A stretch of 64,000 nucleotides of DNA, taken from positions 39,880-103,879 of the forward strand of contig CAUBIC010000008.1 in assembly GCA_958435945.1 (NCBI GenBank), read 5' to 3'. The stretch's first letter is position 1; every line of letters starts with the position of its first letter. Under the pieces are notes generated by a model. It was not told the DNA's origin. It ran no database searches and saw only the letters and a program-made list of their open reading frames with translations. The stretch comes from an uncultured Collinsella sp. GTDB lineage: Bacteria; Actinomycetota; Coriobacteriia; Coriobacteriales; Coriobacteriaceae. The translations under genes were made by a program, and so were the position numbers. Below, one piece after another: positions 35,022 to 43,980 of this stretch.

Positions 35022-35178
35022 CGGATTGGCGCCGGCGAGCGATTGCCTGGCGGGCATGCCGTCGACCATGCGCGGCGGCCGTCCAAAGATGCCTCCTACG
35101 CTATCGAGAGCTCGGCTATCCTCAGTTTGCCAGTTCGAAAATGGACCTGCCGCATGATTGAATCCTTATTTCAACTTT

Positions 35179-35222
35179 ACACCTAGGTTTACAGCTGTCT
35201 TGTCAGCTGTAAACCTAGGTGT
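35179..35222. promoter_or_regulatory. Perfect palindrome upstream of nadA, probable NiaR operator
   Basis: There are 19-base perfect arms (ACACCTAGGTTTACAGCTG and complement) around TCTTGT, 42 bases before nadA. The centre CTGTCTTGTCAG recalls NiaR sites of Firmicutes, which have a TGTCTTGACA-like centre. The operon it precedes ends with a NiaR-type gene. Confidence 0.65.
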
Positions 35223-35263
35223 CATACTAAAGCCCCAAGATTCGCCAAAAGAGAGGGGCCTTG

Positions 35264-36289
35264 ATGGCACAGAGCGCGAACATGGATGCGTCGGAGCTTG
35301 CACGCGATATCGCGGCTGGCCTAGCATCGGCAACGACGGCAACGGAGCGCGCGGCACTGGTGCCCGCAGAGCTCGTCGAGGCCATTCAGCAACTAAAAAC
35401 CCAACGTGACGCGGTGATCCTGGCGCACTACTATGTGGCGCCCGAGGTCCAAGCCGTTGCCGATTACGTCGGCGACAGCTTCTACCTGGCAAAGCTCGCC
35501 AAGAGCCTGCCGCAGCAGACCATCGTGCTGTGCGGCGTGGAGTTTATGGGCGAGAGCGCCAAGCTGCTCAACCCCACCAAGACCGTGCTGCTGCCCGAGC
35601 CGGGCGCGGACTGCCCCATGGCGCACATGGTCAAGCGCGAGACGGTCGATGCGGCGCGCGCCGAGTACGGCGACGATCTTGCCGTGGCCTGCTACGTCAA
35701 CTCGACGGTCGAGATCAAGAGCTGGAGCGACGTGTGCGTCACCAGCTCCAACGCCGTCAAAATCGTGTCCGAGCTGCCGCAGCAGCACGTCCTGTTCATC
35801 CCCGATCAAAACCTGGGCCGCTTCGTAGCCGAGCAGGTGCCGCAAAAGCACGTCATCCTCAACAATGGCTATTGCCCGCGCCATCACATCATCACCGTCG
35901 AGCAGATCGTCGACGCGCAGGAAGCGCATCCCGACGCGCTCGTGCTGGCGCACCCCGAATGCAAAGCCGACGTGCTGGCCGAGGCCGACTACATCGGCTC
36001 CACCGCCGGCATCATCAAGTATGCCGAGGAGTCGGACGCCAGCGAGTTCATCATCGTGACGGTCCGCGGCGTGCTCTACGAGCTCGAGCGCCGCTGCCAG
36101 GGCACCGGTAAAAAGTTCTACTTCCCCGCGGTGCAGCCCACCTGCGTCAACATGGATCTCATCACGCTCGAAAAGCTCGTACGCTGCCTAGAGACGGGCG
36201 AGGGCGAGGTGAAGATCGGCGTGTCGGACGAGGCCGCCGACCAGGCCAAGCTCACGCTCGACCGCATGCTCGAGTACGCGGCGCGCTAG
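35264..36289 (+). CDS. nadA: Quinolinate synthase
   Basis: This 341-residue [4Fe-4S] enzyme condenses iminoaspartate with dihydroxyacetone phosphate in de novo NAD synthesis. The three cluster cysteines are seen in VLCGVEFMGE, HPECKADV and QPTCVNMD. HYYVAPEVQAVADYVGDSF is the N-terminal signature. ATG 35264 has GAGAGGGG five to six bases upstream; the in-frame TTG just before it is less likely. It is the first gene of nadA-nadB-nadC-niaR, behind a palindromic operator. Confidence 0.96.
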   Translation: MAQSANMDASELARDIAAGLASATTATERAALVPAELVEAIQQLKTQRDAVILAHYYVAPEVQAVADYVGDSFYLAKLAKSLPQQTIVLCGVEFMGESAKLLNPTKTVLLPEPGADCPMAHMVKRETVDAARAEYGDDLAVACYVNSTVEIKSWSDVCVTSSNAVKIVSELPQQHVLFIPDQNLGRFVAEQVPQKHVILNNGYCPRHHIITVEQIVDAQEAHPDALVLAHPECKADVLAEADYIGSTAGIIKYAEESDASEFIIVTVRGVLYELERRCQGTGKKFYFPAVQPTCVNMDLITLEKLVRCLETGEGEVKIGVSDEAADQAKLTLDRMLEYAAR

Positions 36290-36293
36290 AACG

Positions 36294-36326
36294 ATGTGAC
36301 ATGAGGGGCAGTCCCTTATGTCACAT
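36294..36326. repeat. GGGGCAGTCCC palindrome between nadA and nadB
   Basis: ATGTGACAT and ATGTCACAT flank GAGGGGCAGTCCCTT. It overlaps the ATG at 36301, which would otherwise look like a nadB start, and lies inside the operon transcript. Confidence 0.75.
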
Positions 36327-36345
36327 TACAAGGGAGAGGATTCCT

Positions 36346-37722
36346 GTGGAAACCAAACAATACCCCGATATGGAGTGCGACGTCGTCATTGCCGGCTGCG
36401 GCGTGGCGGGTCTGTACGCGGCCCTCAATCTGCCGACGAGCACGCGCGTGGTCATGCTCTCCAAGGGCGCTGTCGACGAGTGCGACTCGATGCTCGCGCA
36501 GGGCGGAATCTGCGTGCTGCCCGAAGGCTCAGACTACGATGCCTTCTTTGAGGACACCATGCACGCCGGCCACTACGAGAACCGCCGCGAGAGCGTCGAC
36601 ATCATGATCCGCTCGAGCCGCTCGGTCATCAACGACCTGCTGGCCATGGGCGTGGATTTTGAGCGCAAGACCGACGGCAGCCTCGACTTTACCCGCGAGG
36701 GCGCACACAGCCGTCCGCGCATTGCCTTCCATGCCGACATTACGGGCAAGGAGATCACGACTAAGCTGCTCCAGGCCGTTCGCAAGCTTGATAACGTGCA
36801 GATTTTGGAGCACGTGGCCATGACCGACATCCTGACGGGCGAGCGTGACGGCGCCACGGTGTGCACCGGTGTCGTCGCCGTTTCCGTGGACGAGGACAAC
36901 TCGGTTCGTCCCGCCGACGAGCTGGCAAACGCCGCCGAGGACGTGCATGTCGGCGAGCCGTTTAAGATCCATGCCCGCCATACGCTGTGGGCGACGGGCG
37001 GTATCGGCGGCGTGTACGACCATTCGACCAACTACCCGCAGCTCACGGGCGATGCCTGCTACATTGCTCAGGAGCATGGCATTAAAATGGAGCACCTGGA
37101 CTACGTGCAGATTCACCCCACGGGGCTGTTCTCGCCGCAGCCGGGCCGCACCTTCCTGATCAGCGAGAGCTGCCGCGGCGAGGGCGCGATTTTGCTCAAC
37201 GCCGCCGGCGAGCGCTTTACCGATGAGCTTCAGCCGCGCGATGTGGTCGCCGCCGCCATTCGCGAGCAGATGAAGCAGGACGGTACCGAGCACGAGTGGC
37301 TGAGCTTTGCCCCCGTCGAGCGCGACGTGGTGACCGGGCACTTCGCCAACATCCGCGCACGCTGCCTGGAGGACGGCCGCGACATCCTGGACGAGCCCAT
37401 TCCCGTCACACCCACGCAGCATTACTTTATGGGCGGCGTGTGGGTCGACAAGGACGGCCGCACCTCGATGCCCGAGCTCTACGCCGCGGGCGAGACAGCC
37501 TGCAACGGCGTTCACGGCAAGAACCGCCTTGCATCAAACAGCCTGCTCGAAGCGCTGGTCTGGGGTCGTCGCGCCGCTTGGCGTATGCGCACCGGCGAGT
37601 CGCTTGCCGTGGAGCAGACGGGCGAGCCCGCGCTCGATGGCCGTCATCGCGCCCTGAGCGCCGATACCCTGGCAATCGATGATTTGGCCCGTGCCGCCGG
37701 CACGCAGGCCGTGGAGGAGTAG
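36346..37722 (+). CDS. nadB: L-aspartate oxidase
   Basis: This 458-residue flavoprotein oxidises aspartate to iminoaspartate for NadA. FAD-binding CDVVIAGCGVAGLYAAL is at the N-terminus, with the substrate/FAD block GACAREGAHSRPR-like TREGAHSRPRIAFHAD, GIGGVYDHSTN and the C-terminal GMHGANRLASNSLLE equivalent NGVHGKNRLASNSLLE. The start is GTG 36346: GGAGAGG lies six bases before it, and the longer ATG frame runs through a repeat. Under anaerobic conditions fumarate is a known electron acceptor for this family. Confidence 0.94.
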   Translation: METKQYPDMECDVVIAGCGVAGLYAALNLPTSTRVVMLSKGAVDECDSMLAQGGICVLPEGSDYDAFFEDTMHAGHYENRRESVDIMIRSSRSVINDLLAMGVDFERKTDGSLDFTREGAHSRPRIAFHADITGKEITTKLLQAVRKLDNVQILEHVAMTDILTGERDGATVCTGVVAVSVDEDNSVRPADELANAAEDVHVGEPFKIHARHTLWATGGIGGVYDHSTNYPQLTGDACYIAQEHGIKMEHLDYVQIHPTGLFSPQPGRTFLISESCRGEGAILLNAAGERFTDELQPRDVVAAAIREQMKQDGTEHEWLSFAPVERDVVTGHFANIRARCLEDGRDILDEPIPVTPTQHYFMGGVWVDKDGRTSMPELYAAGETACNGVHGKNRLASNSLLEALVWGRRAAWRMRTGESLAVEQTGEPALDGRHRALSADTLAIDDLARAAGTQAVEE

Positions 37723-37725
37723 ACC

Positions 37726-38586
37726 ATGAATCCCATTACCATGAAGCTCGTCGTCGATGATTTGATTCTGCAGGCTCTGCGCGAGGACATTACCTTTGAG
37801 GACGTGAGCACGGCGAGCGTGTGCCCCACGGCGCGTCCCGCCACGGTGGAGCTTATCGCCAAGGCCGATGGCATTATCGCGGGCCTGGATGTGTTCGCTC
37901 GCACCTTTGAGCTGCTGGATTCGCAGAGCTCGGTGCTGTTAGATGTTGCCGATGGTGACGAGGTGCACGCCGGCGACCACGTGGGCCAGGTGCGCGGCGA
38001 TGCGCGCGTACTGCTTTCGGGCGAGCGCGTGGCGCTCAACTACCTGCAGCGCATGAGCGGCATCGCTACTTACACGCATCGGATGGCAGCTGCGCTCGAG
38101 GGCACCAAGACCGTGCTTGTCGACACGCGCAAGACCACGCCGGGCATGCGTGTCTTCGAGAAGGCCGCAGTCGAGATCGGCGGCGGCTGCAACCACCGTT
38201 ACAACCTGTCGACGGCCGTCATGCTCAAGGACAACCACATCGATGCCGCCGGTGGCGTGACGCGTGCAATCGAGATGGCGCGCGCCCATGCATCGTTTAC
38301 CACGACGGTCGAGATCGAATGCGAGAACCTGGACATGGTGCGCGAGGCCGTGGAGGCCGGCGCCGACATCATCATGTTCGACAACATGACCCATGACGAC
38401 ATGGCTGCCGCGATTGAGCTTATCGCCGGCCGCGCCAAGACCGAGTGCTCGGGCAACGTGGACGCCAGCAATATCCGCGCGCTCGCCGACCTGGGCGTTG
38501 ACTTTATTAGCTCGGGGGCGCTGACGCACTCTGCGCCGATTCTCGACCTCTCGCTCAAGCACCTGCGTCTGCTGGACGGTAAATAA
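37726..38586 (+). CDS. nadC: Nicotinate-nucleotide pyrophosphorylase
   Basis: This 286-residue enzyme converts quinolinate and PRPP to nicotinate mononucleotide. VDTRKTTPGMRVFEKAAVEI, GGCNHRYNLSTAVMLKDNHI and the barrel-end block VDFISSGALTHSAPILDLSL are all present. GGAG lies just before the ATG, overlapping the end of nadB (three-base gap). Its stop shares a base with the niaR start. Confidence 0.97.
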   Translation: MNPITMKLVVDDLILQALREDITFEDVSTASVCPTARPATVELIAKADGIIAGLDVFARTFELLDSQSSVLLDVADGDEVHAGDHVGQVRGDARVLLSGERVALNYLQRMSGIATYTHRMAAALEGTKTVLVDTRKTTPGMRVFEKAAVEIGGGCNHRYNLSTAVMLKDNHIDAAGGVTRAIEMARAHASFTTTVEIECENLDMVREAVEAGADIIMFDNMTHDDMAAAIELIAGRAKTECSGNVDASNIRALADLGVDFISSGALTHSAPILDLSLKHLRLLDGK

Positions 38587-39131
38587 TGGACGCCCGCGAG
38601 CGTCGCCGTTCCATCATGGCCGTGCTCGAGGAAGCCAAGGAGCCCGTTTCGGGCAGCGCACTTGCCCGTGAGGTTGGCGTGAGCCGCCAGATTGTCGTGC
38701 AAGACATCGCCCTGCTGCGTGCCGATGGGCACGATATCGTGGCGACCAACCGCGGCTATGTGCTGCAGGAGGCCCCCAGCAGCCCCGCCGTGCCCACGCG
38801 CCTGGTCAAGGTTCGCCACGGCGTGGAGCAGGCGGGCGATGAGCTCACGAGTATCGTCGACGCCGGAGGCGCCGTGCTCAACGTGATCGTCAATCACCGC
38901 GTGTACGGTAAGATCACGGCCGACCTGGACATCCGCAATCGTCGCGATGTTGAGCGCTACCTGCACGATATCGAGAGCGGCAAGAGCTTTCCGCTGCTGA
39001 CGGTAACCAGCGGTTATCACTTCCACCGCATTGCGGCAGAAGACGAGCAAACCCTCGACGAGATCGAGGCCATACTCAAGGAGAAAGGCTACTTGGCAGA
39101 CCTGATGCCCTACGAAGACGATCTCTCTTAG
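38586..39131 (+). CDS. niaR: NiaR-type repressor of NAD synthesis
   Basis: This 181-residue protein has an N-terminal winged helix (RRSIMAVLEEAKEPVSGSAL, then AREVGVSRQIVVQDIALLR) and a C-terminal 3H domain with the conserved histidines in VNHRVYG, YLHDIESG and GYHFHRI. Known NiaR proteins bind nicotinate and repress niacin salvage and nad genes. It is the last gene of the nad operon (TAATG overlap with nadC), so it is probably autoregulatory through the palindrome at 35179. Confidence 0.93.
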   Translation: MDARERRRSIMAVLEEAKEPVSGSALAREVGVSRQIVVQDIALLRADGHDIVATNRGYVLQEAPSSPAVPTRLVKVRHGVEQAGDELTSIVDAGGAVLNVIVNHRVYGKITADLDIRNRRDVERYLHDIESGKSFPLLTVTSGYHFHRIAAEDEQTLDEIEAILKEKGYLADLMPYEDDLS

Positions 39132-39250
39132 CCGACGCTGCAAACGCCCCTAAGCGGCAATCTGACGTTCAATCGTCGGTCGCGTACCAAAGTACGCTTC
39201 CCTCCTCTTTCACGTCACCTTGCTCGCTTAGGGACGTTTTCGCTGACGTG
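39131..39250 (+). repeat. Structured element, copy 4 (GACGCTG family)
   Basis: GACGCTGC (39134) is followed by AACGCCCCTAAGCG, pairing with CGCTTAGGGACGTT. Inner stems GCAA/TTGC and TGACGT/ACGTCA repeat copy 2 exactly, but the tip is GCGTAC-CAAA-GTACGC. Hairpin 1 is absent. It begins directly after the niaR stop. Confidence 0.8.
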
Positions 39251-39289
39251 GGCTCAACCTGCGACGGTGCTAAATTAGCTATCCGTACA

Positions 39290-39330
39290 AAAAAGGAGGC
39301 CTCCGCGGCGATGCGGAGGCCTCCTTTTTG
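39290..39330. terminator. Bidirectional terminator between niaR and ferredoxin
   Basis: GGAGGCCTCCGC and GCGGAGGCCTCC form a strong stem with A-runs and T-runs on both sides, serving the two converging transcripts. Confidence 0.92.
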
Positions 39331-39367
39331 TGCACGGCGTACTTTTGAGTGTGCAAGTGGGGAGTTG

Positions 39368-39553
39368 TTACTCCTCGACGATCTCGGTGATTGCGCCAGC
39401 GGGGCAAGCGTCCTGGCAAGCGCCACAGGCGACGCAGGAGTCCTCGTCAGCGACGGTGGCGACGTCCTGGAGCTCCAGAACGCCAGCGGGGCAGGTGTCG
39501 ACGCAAACGCCACAAGCGATGCACTCGTCGGCATCAATTACGGGATGAGCCAT
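39368..39553 (-). CDS. 2[4Fe-4S] ferredoxin
   Basis: This 61-residue clostridial-type ferredoxin carries two CxxCxxCxxxCP motifs (CIACGVCVDTCP and CVACGACQDACP). It is a low-potential electron carrier, suitable for pyruvate:ferredoxin oxidoreductase or hydrogenase in an anaerobe. AGAGAGG lies before ATG 39553; the longer frame to 39619 is unsupported. It is a single gene ending at a shared terminator. Confidence 0.96.
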   Translation of the reverse strand: MAHPVIDADECIACGVCVDTCPAGVLELQDVATVADEDSCVACGACQDACPAGAITEIVEE

Positions 39554-39777
39554 GGTAGTTTCCTCTCTGTTGACCGACGCTACAGACGATGCGCGCCGGT
39601 TTGATTCGGGCAAAAACATACCACGGGAGCGACCGTTTGCAATACCCTCTGGCCGGCATCTTCATACCGTTCGCCGAGTATGCCAAGGTTTACTAAAAGA
39701 CGTGCAGGTGGGGCCGTTGAGCTGCGCAAATGTTAGCTAAAGGTGACTTGAAATATTGAGCTATTGAGCGAGCTTTT

Positions 39778-39823
39778 GGAAAGCGCATCCCGCTATTTAG
39801 CCGTGAAACGGGTCGCGCTTTCC
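39778..39823. repeat. GGAAAGCGC hairpin
   Basis: GGAAAGCGC-AT-CCCG pairs with CGGG-TC-GCGCTTTCC. The 540 bases between ferredoxin and dnaK hold no gene that I can support; a weak minus-strand frame at 39693-39875 is not convincing. Confidence 0.6.
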
Positions 39824-39960
39824 CCGGGGTCGCCTCAAGCCACCCCATGCGGCCTCGGGCCCAAACCTCAGCCATCTCTACATAGATCTCGATAGATTTG
39901 CCGAGAACTCAATCAGTGCGTCTACCTGCGCATTTGTGAACCTAAACTCTCGGCAATAAG

Positions 39961-39987
39961 AAATCTTATATGAATTGACTTAGATTT
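39961..39987. promoter_or_regulatory. Heat-shock operator upstream of dnaK (HspR-type)
   Basis: AAATCTTATAT, six variable bases, then ACTTAGATTT. The same arrangement is found before clpB at 49539. AAATCT/AGATTT form the ends of an imperfect dyad. It differs from the CTTGAGT-N7-ACTCAAG HAIR site known from Streptomyces, so binding by the HspR at 43981 is inferred. Confidence 0.65.
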
Positions 39988-40096
39988 TGTATATTCCGGC
40001 CCATAAGGGGATACACTACATCCTGAAAGACAAGCCGAAACACCGCGCGGCAGACCGCCGAGTCGGTGCAAACGCACAAGAGAGAGGGAATTTCTA

Positions 40097-41989
40097 ATGG
40101 GCAAGATTCTTGGTATCGACCTTGGTACTACTAACTCCGCAATGGCCGTTCTCGAGGGCGGTTCTCCGACCATTATCGTGAACGCCGAGGGCGACCGCAC
40201 CACCCCGTCCGTCGTGGGCTTCCGTGCCGACGGCGACCGTGTCGTGGGTAAGGCCGCTAAGAACCAGGCTGTCACCAACCCCAAGAACACCGTGTTCTCC
40301 ATCAAGCGCTTCATGGGCCGCAAGTACTCCGAGTGCACCTCCGAGATCAAGACCGTGCCGTATGAGGTCAAGGAGGGCCAGGGTGGCCGCGCCGTCGTCG
40401 ACATCGAGGGCAAGGATTACACCGCCGAGCAGGTGAGCGCCATGACGCTCGCAAAGATGAAGGCCGACGCCGAGAAGTATCTGGGCGAGACCGTCACCGA
40501 CGCCGTCATCACCGTCCCGGCCTACTTCAACGACGCCCAGCGTCAGGCCACCAAGGACGCCGGTAAGATCGCCGGCCTCAACGTCAAGCGTATCGTGAAC
40601 GAGCCGACCGCTGCTGCTTTGGCCTATGGCCTGGACAAGCAGGGCACCGACCAGCGCATCCTGGTCTTCGACCTGGGCGGCGGCACCTTCGACGTCTCCA
40701 TCCTTGACCTCGCCGACGGCGTGTTTGAGGTCCTGTCCACCTCGGGCGACAACCACCTGGGCGGCGACGACTGGGATCAGCGCGTCATCGACTGGATGGC
40801 CGATAAGTTCCAGCAGGAGAACGGTGTCGACCTGCGTCAGGACCCCATGGCCCTGCAACGTCTGAAGGAGGCCGCCGAGAACGCCAAGAAGGAGCTCTCC
40901 GCCGCCCAGCAGACCACCATCAACCTGCCGTTCATTACCATGAACCAGTCCGGCCCGCTGCACCTCAACTACACGCTGACCCGCGCCGAGTTCGAGAAGA
41001 TCACCCGTGACCTGCTCGAGCGCTGCAAGCAGCCTGTCACCAACGCCCTGCGCGACGCCAAGCTTAAGCTCTCCGATCTGACCGAGGTCATCCTCGTCGG
41101 CGGCTCCACCCGTATGCCCGCCGTCCAGGAGCTCGTCAAGACCATGACCGGCAAGCAGCCCAACATGTCCGTGAACCCCGACGAGGTCGTTGCCGACGGC
41201 GCTGCCGTCCAGGGCGGCGTGCTCACCGGCGACGTCGAGGGCATCCTGCTGCTCGACGTTACCCCGCTGTCGCTGGGCGTCGAGACCATGGGCGGCATCA
41301 TGACCAAGATGATCGACCGCAACACCACGATCCCGACCTCCAAGACCGAGGTCTACTCCACCGCTGCCGACAACCAGACCAGCGTCGAGATCAACGTGCT
41401 CCAGGGCGAGCGCGAGCTTGCCCGCGACAACAAGTCGCTCGGTAAGTTCCAGCTGACCGGTATCCCGGCTGCCCGCCGCGGCGTGCCGCAGATCGAGGTT
41501 ACCTTCGACATCGACGCCAACGGTATCGTCAAGGTCTCCGCTAAGGACAAGGGCACCGGCAAGGAGCAGCAGATCACCATTTCCGGCTCCACCGCTCTGT
41601 CCGACGACGAAGTCGATCGTATGGTCAAGGACGCCGAGGCTCATGCCGAGGAGGACAAGAAGCAGAAGGAAGAGGTCGAGGTCCGCAACCAGACCGACAG
41701 CCTGTGCTACTCCACCGAGCAGACCCTCAACGAGCTGGGCGACAAGGTTTCCGCTGACGTGAAGTCCAAGGCCGAGGCCGCTATCGCCGACGCCAAGAAG
41801 GCGCTCGAGGGCTCTGACGTCGAGGCTATCAAGGCCGCCGGCGAGTCCTTGCAGTCCGTGGCCTACGAGCTGGCCCAGGTTGTCTACGCCGACGCTCAGC
41901 AGCAGACCGACGGTGCCGCCGGCGCCCAGCCTGCCGACGATGACGTAGTCGACGCCGACTACGAGGTTGTGGACGACGAGGACAAGTAA
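40097..41989 (+). CDS. dnaK: Chaperone DnaK (Hsp70)
   Basis: This 630-residue Hsp70 has an actin-like ATPase domain with GIDLGTTNSAMAVLEGG at the start, DLGGGTFDVSILDL and ILVGGSTRMPAVQELV. It is followed by the linker LLLDVTPLSLG and the substrate domain. The acidic C-terminal end DDDVVDADYEVVDDEDK is typical. Actinobacterial members lack part of the GrpE-contact loop, as this one appears to. AGAGAGAGG lies before the ATG. First gene of dnaK-grpE-dnaJ-hspR. Confidence 0.98.
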   Translation: MGKILGIDLGTTNSAMAVLEGGSPTIIVNAEGDRTTPSVVGFRADGDRVVGKAAKNQAVTNPKNTVFSIKRFMGRKYSECTSEIKTVPYEVKEGQGGRAVVDIEGKDYTAEQVSAMTLAKMKADAEKYLGETVTDAVITVPAYFNDAQRQATKDAGKIAGLNVKRIVNEPTAAALAYGLDKQGTDQRILVFDLGGGTFDVSILDLADGVFEVLSTSGDNHLGGDDWDQRVIDWMADKFQQENGVDLRQDPMALQRLKEAAENAKKELSAAQQTTINLPFITMNQSGPLHLNYTLTRAEFEKITRDLLERCKQPVTNALRDAKLKLSDLTEVILVGGSTRMPAVQELVKTMTGKQPNMSVNPDEVVADGAAVQGGVLTGDVEGILLLDVTPLSLGVETMGGIMTKMIDRNTTIPTSKTEVYSTAADNQTSVEINVLQGERELARDNKSLGKFQLTGIPAARRGVPQIEVTFDIDANGIVKVSAKDKGTGKEQQITISGSTALSDDEVDRMVKDAEAHAEEDKKQKEEVEVRNQTDSLCYSTEQTLNELGDKVSADVKSKAEAAIADAKKALEGSDVEAIKAAGESLQSVAYELAQVVYADAQQQTDGAAGAQPADDDVVDADYEVVDDEDK

Positions 41990-41991
41990 TC

Positions 41992-42834
41992 ATGTCCGCC
42001 CGTAAAGCTCGCACGGAGGCGGCTGCCGCTGGCGCCGCCCCCGTTGACTCTGAGGAGAAGGACGTGAAGATTCCCGTAGAGGCCGCAGACGATACCGAGG
42101 TCAATGAGGCCCCGGCCGCCGAGGCTGCCGAGAACCAGGTAGAGGATTCCAACAAGGAGGCGACGATGACCGAGGACGAGATGGTGGAAGCCGCTATCCG
42201 CGCCGGTGAAGAAGCCGCCGACAACGACTTTAAGCTCAAGTTCGAGCAGGCCCAAAAGGAGCTTGCCGACGTGCGCAACGAGCTTGATGCTGCGGCAGAG
42301 GCTCAGAAGGCCGCCGAGGACAAGGCGAAGGACGCCACCGAGCGCACCGCCCGTTTGCAGGCCGACTGGGAGAACTTCCGTCGCCGCACCGCCAACGAGC
42401 GCATCGCCGAGCGCGAGCGCGCGACCGAGAAGCTTGTCACCGCGCTGTTGCCGGTGATCGACGATATCGAGCGCGCGATCGACCATGCCCGCAGCCAAGA
42501 GCTTTCCGACGACTTTAAGCAGTTCGTCGACGGCGTCGATGCGGTTCATGCCAAGCTGCTCGATGTGTTTGCGCACGAGGGCGTTGAGCCCATCGATCCC
42601 AAGGGTGAGGCGTTTGATCCGCTCGAGCACCAGGCTGTGGGTCGCGTCGAGGACGCATCGCAGTACGACGAGACCGTCAACGACGTGTACCAGAAGGGCT
42701 ACCGCATGGCGGATCGCATTCTGCGTTCCGCGATGGTGACGGTGACCTACGGTGGCGAGAAGCGCCCCGCACCGGAGCCCGAAGCGGCGCCCGAGGATGC
42801 TACGGCCGATACAGCCGAGAGCACCGAGGAGTAA
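41992..42834 (+). CDS. grpE: Nucleotide exchange factor GrpE
   Basis: This 280-residue protein has a long acidic, Ala-rich N-terminus, a coiled coil (about 80-150, with DWENFRRRTANERI) and a beta-wing end (YDETVNDVYQKGYRMADRIL). It exchanges ADP on DnaK. ATG 41992 lies two bases after the dnaK stop. A second in-frame ATG at 42166 has a much better ribosome site (AGGAGG, five bases away) and would give a 222-residue protein starting just before the coiled coil. Both may be used. Confidence 0.95.
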   Translation: MSARKARTEAAAAGAAPVDSEEKDVKIPVEAADDTEVNEAPAAEAAENQVEDSNKEATMTEDEMVEAAIRAGEEAADNDFKLKFEQAQKELADVRNELDAAAEAQKAAEDKAKDATERTARLQADWENFRRRTANERIAERERATEKLVTALLPVIDDIERAIDHARSQELSDDFKQFVDGVDAVHAKLLDVFAHEGVEPIDPKGEAFDPLEHQAVGRVEDASQYDETVNDVYQKGYRMADRILRSAMVTVTYGGEKRPAPEPEAAPEDATADTAESTEE

Positions 42835-42839
42835 TTGAG

Positions 42840-42872
42840 AAGGGCCCCGGGGCAACACCCGGGGCCCTTTCT
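42840..42872 (+). terminator. Hairpin after grpE
   Basis: AAGGGCCCCGGG and CCCGGGGCCCTT around GCAACA are followed by TTC. It may lower expression of the downstream dnaJ-hspR pair rather than end all transcripts. Confidence 0.75.
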
Positions 42873-42942
42873 GGCCTAGTGCCATATGACAGTATGAGCC
42901 GCCGTCCGCAGGGGCGGCGGATATAACAGGAGAGGAGCTACG

Positions 42943-43908
42943 ATGGCTGCAGGCAAAACCTTCTATGACATCCTGGGCGTATCCAAGAGCGCCTCTGACA
43001 AAGAGATTAAGAGTGCGTTTCGCAAGCTCGCGCAAAAATATCACCCCGATGCCGGCGGCGACGAGGCCAAGTTTAAGGAGATCAGCGAGGCCTACGAGAC
43101 GCTTTCGGACGAGAAGAAGCGCAAAGAGTACGACCAGATGCTCATGTTTGGCGGCATGCCGGGCGCGGGCGGCGCGTATGGCGGCGGCTACGGTGCCGGC
43201 GCGGGCGCCAGCGGCTGGGGCGATATCTTCGACAGCATCTTTAGCGGCAACGGCGCCTGGGGCAGCGATTGGGGCTCGGGCTTTGCCGGGGCTGCGGGTA
43301 ATGCCGGTGCCGGCGCGGGTCGCAGCCGTGCTCGCAAGGGCGGCGACCTGTCGCTGACCGTCGATGTGACGGCCGAGGACGCGTTTCGCGGCGTGACGCA
43401 CAAGGTCACCTATCGCATTCCCTCGACGGGCGAGCAGCAGACCATTACGGTCTCGGTGCCTGCGGGCGCGGTCGACGGCGGCAAGCTACGCTACAAGCGT
43501 CGCGGCGAGTATGGCGTTGCCGGCGGCGAGCGCGGCGACCTGGTCGTGACCACGCACGTGGAGGAGCACCCGCTGTTTAAGCGCAAGGGCGCCGATGTGA
43601 CCATGGAGGTACCGGTCTCGGTCTACGAGGCGGCGCTCGGCTGTACGGTGGACGTGCCCACGCCCGGCGGGGCGACGGTTCGCCTGAAGGTGCCCGCGGG
43701 TACCCAGACGGGCAAGAAATTCCGCTTTAAGGAGATGGGTGCGCCCGACGTTAAGCACCGTGGCCGCACGGGTGCTCTGCTCGTCGAGATCAAGGTGCAG
43801 GTTCCCACGAACCTGTCTGATGACGAGCGCGATGCCATGACCAAGCTGCGCGAGGCCGACACGCGCGACTATCGCGAGAAGGTCAATCGTTACAAGGCGA
43901 CGTACTAG
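42943..43908 (+). CDS. dnaJ: DnaJ-family co-chaperone without zinc fingers
   Basis: This 321-residue protein has a J domain with the HPD motif (KYHPDAGGDEAKF), a Gly-rich linker (about residues 70-125) and a C-terminal substrate domain. The CxxCxGxG zinc repeats are entirely missing, so it is a CbpA-like class B J protein. It stimulates the DnaK ATPase. GGAGAGGAG lies before the ATG. Another, zinc-containing DnaJ may exist elsewhere in the genome. Confidence 0.94.
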   Translation: MAAGKTFYDILGVSKSASDKEIKSAFRKLAQKYHPDAGGDEAKFKEISEAYETLSDEKKRKEYDQMLMFGGMPGAGGAYGGGYGAGAGASGWGDIFDSIFSGNGAWGSDWGSGFAGAAGNAGAGAGRSRARKGGDLSLTVDVTAEDAFRGVTHKVTYRIPSTGEQQTITVSVPAGAVDGGKLRYKRRGEYGVAGGERGDLVVTTHVEEHPLFKRKGADVTMEVPVSVYEAALGCTVDVPTPGGATVRLKVPAGTQTGKKFRFKEMGAPDVKHRGRTGALLVEIKVQVPTNLSDDERDAMTKLREADTRDYREKVNRYKATY

Positions 43909-43980
43909 GGCGGTCGCGGCGCACGCCCACGCCCGCGGGCTTATGATGGACGATAACGAGACGGAAAGGGGTCAGGTAGC

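Noticed and set aside
36301..36345. Longer N-terminus of nadB from ATG 36301
   Set aside because: This stretch is part of a GGGGCAGTCCC palindrome, and GTG 36346 has a good ribosome site and the expected family start.
39693..39875. 60-residue minus-strand frame before dnaK
   Set aside because: No ribosome site, no motif, and it contains the GGAAAGCGC hairpin.
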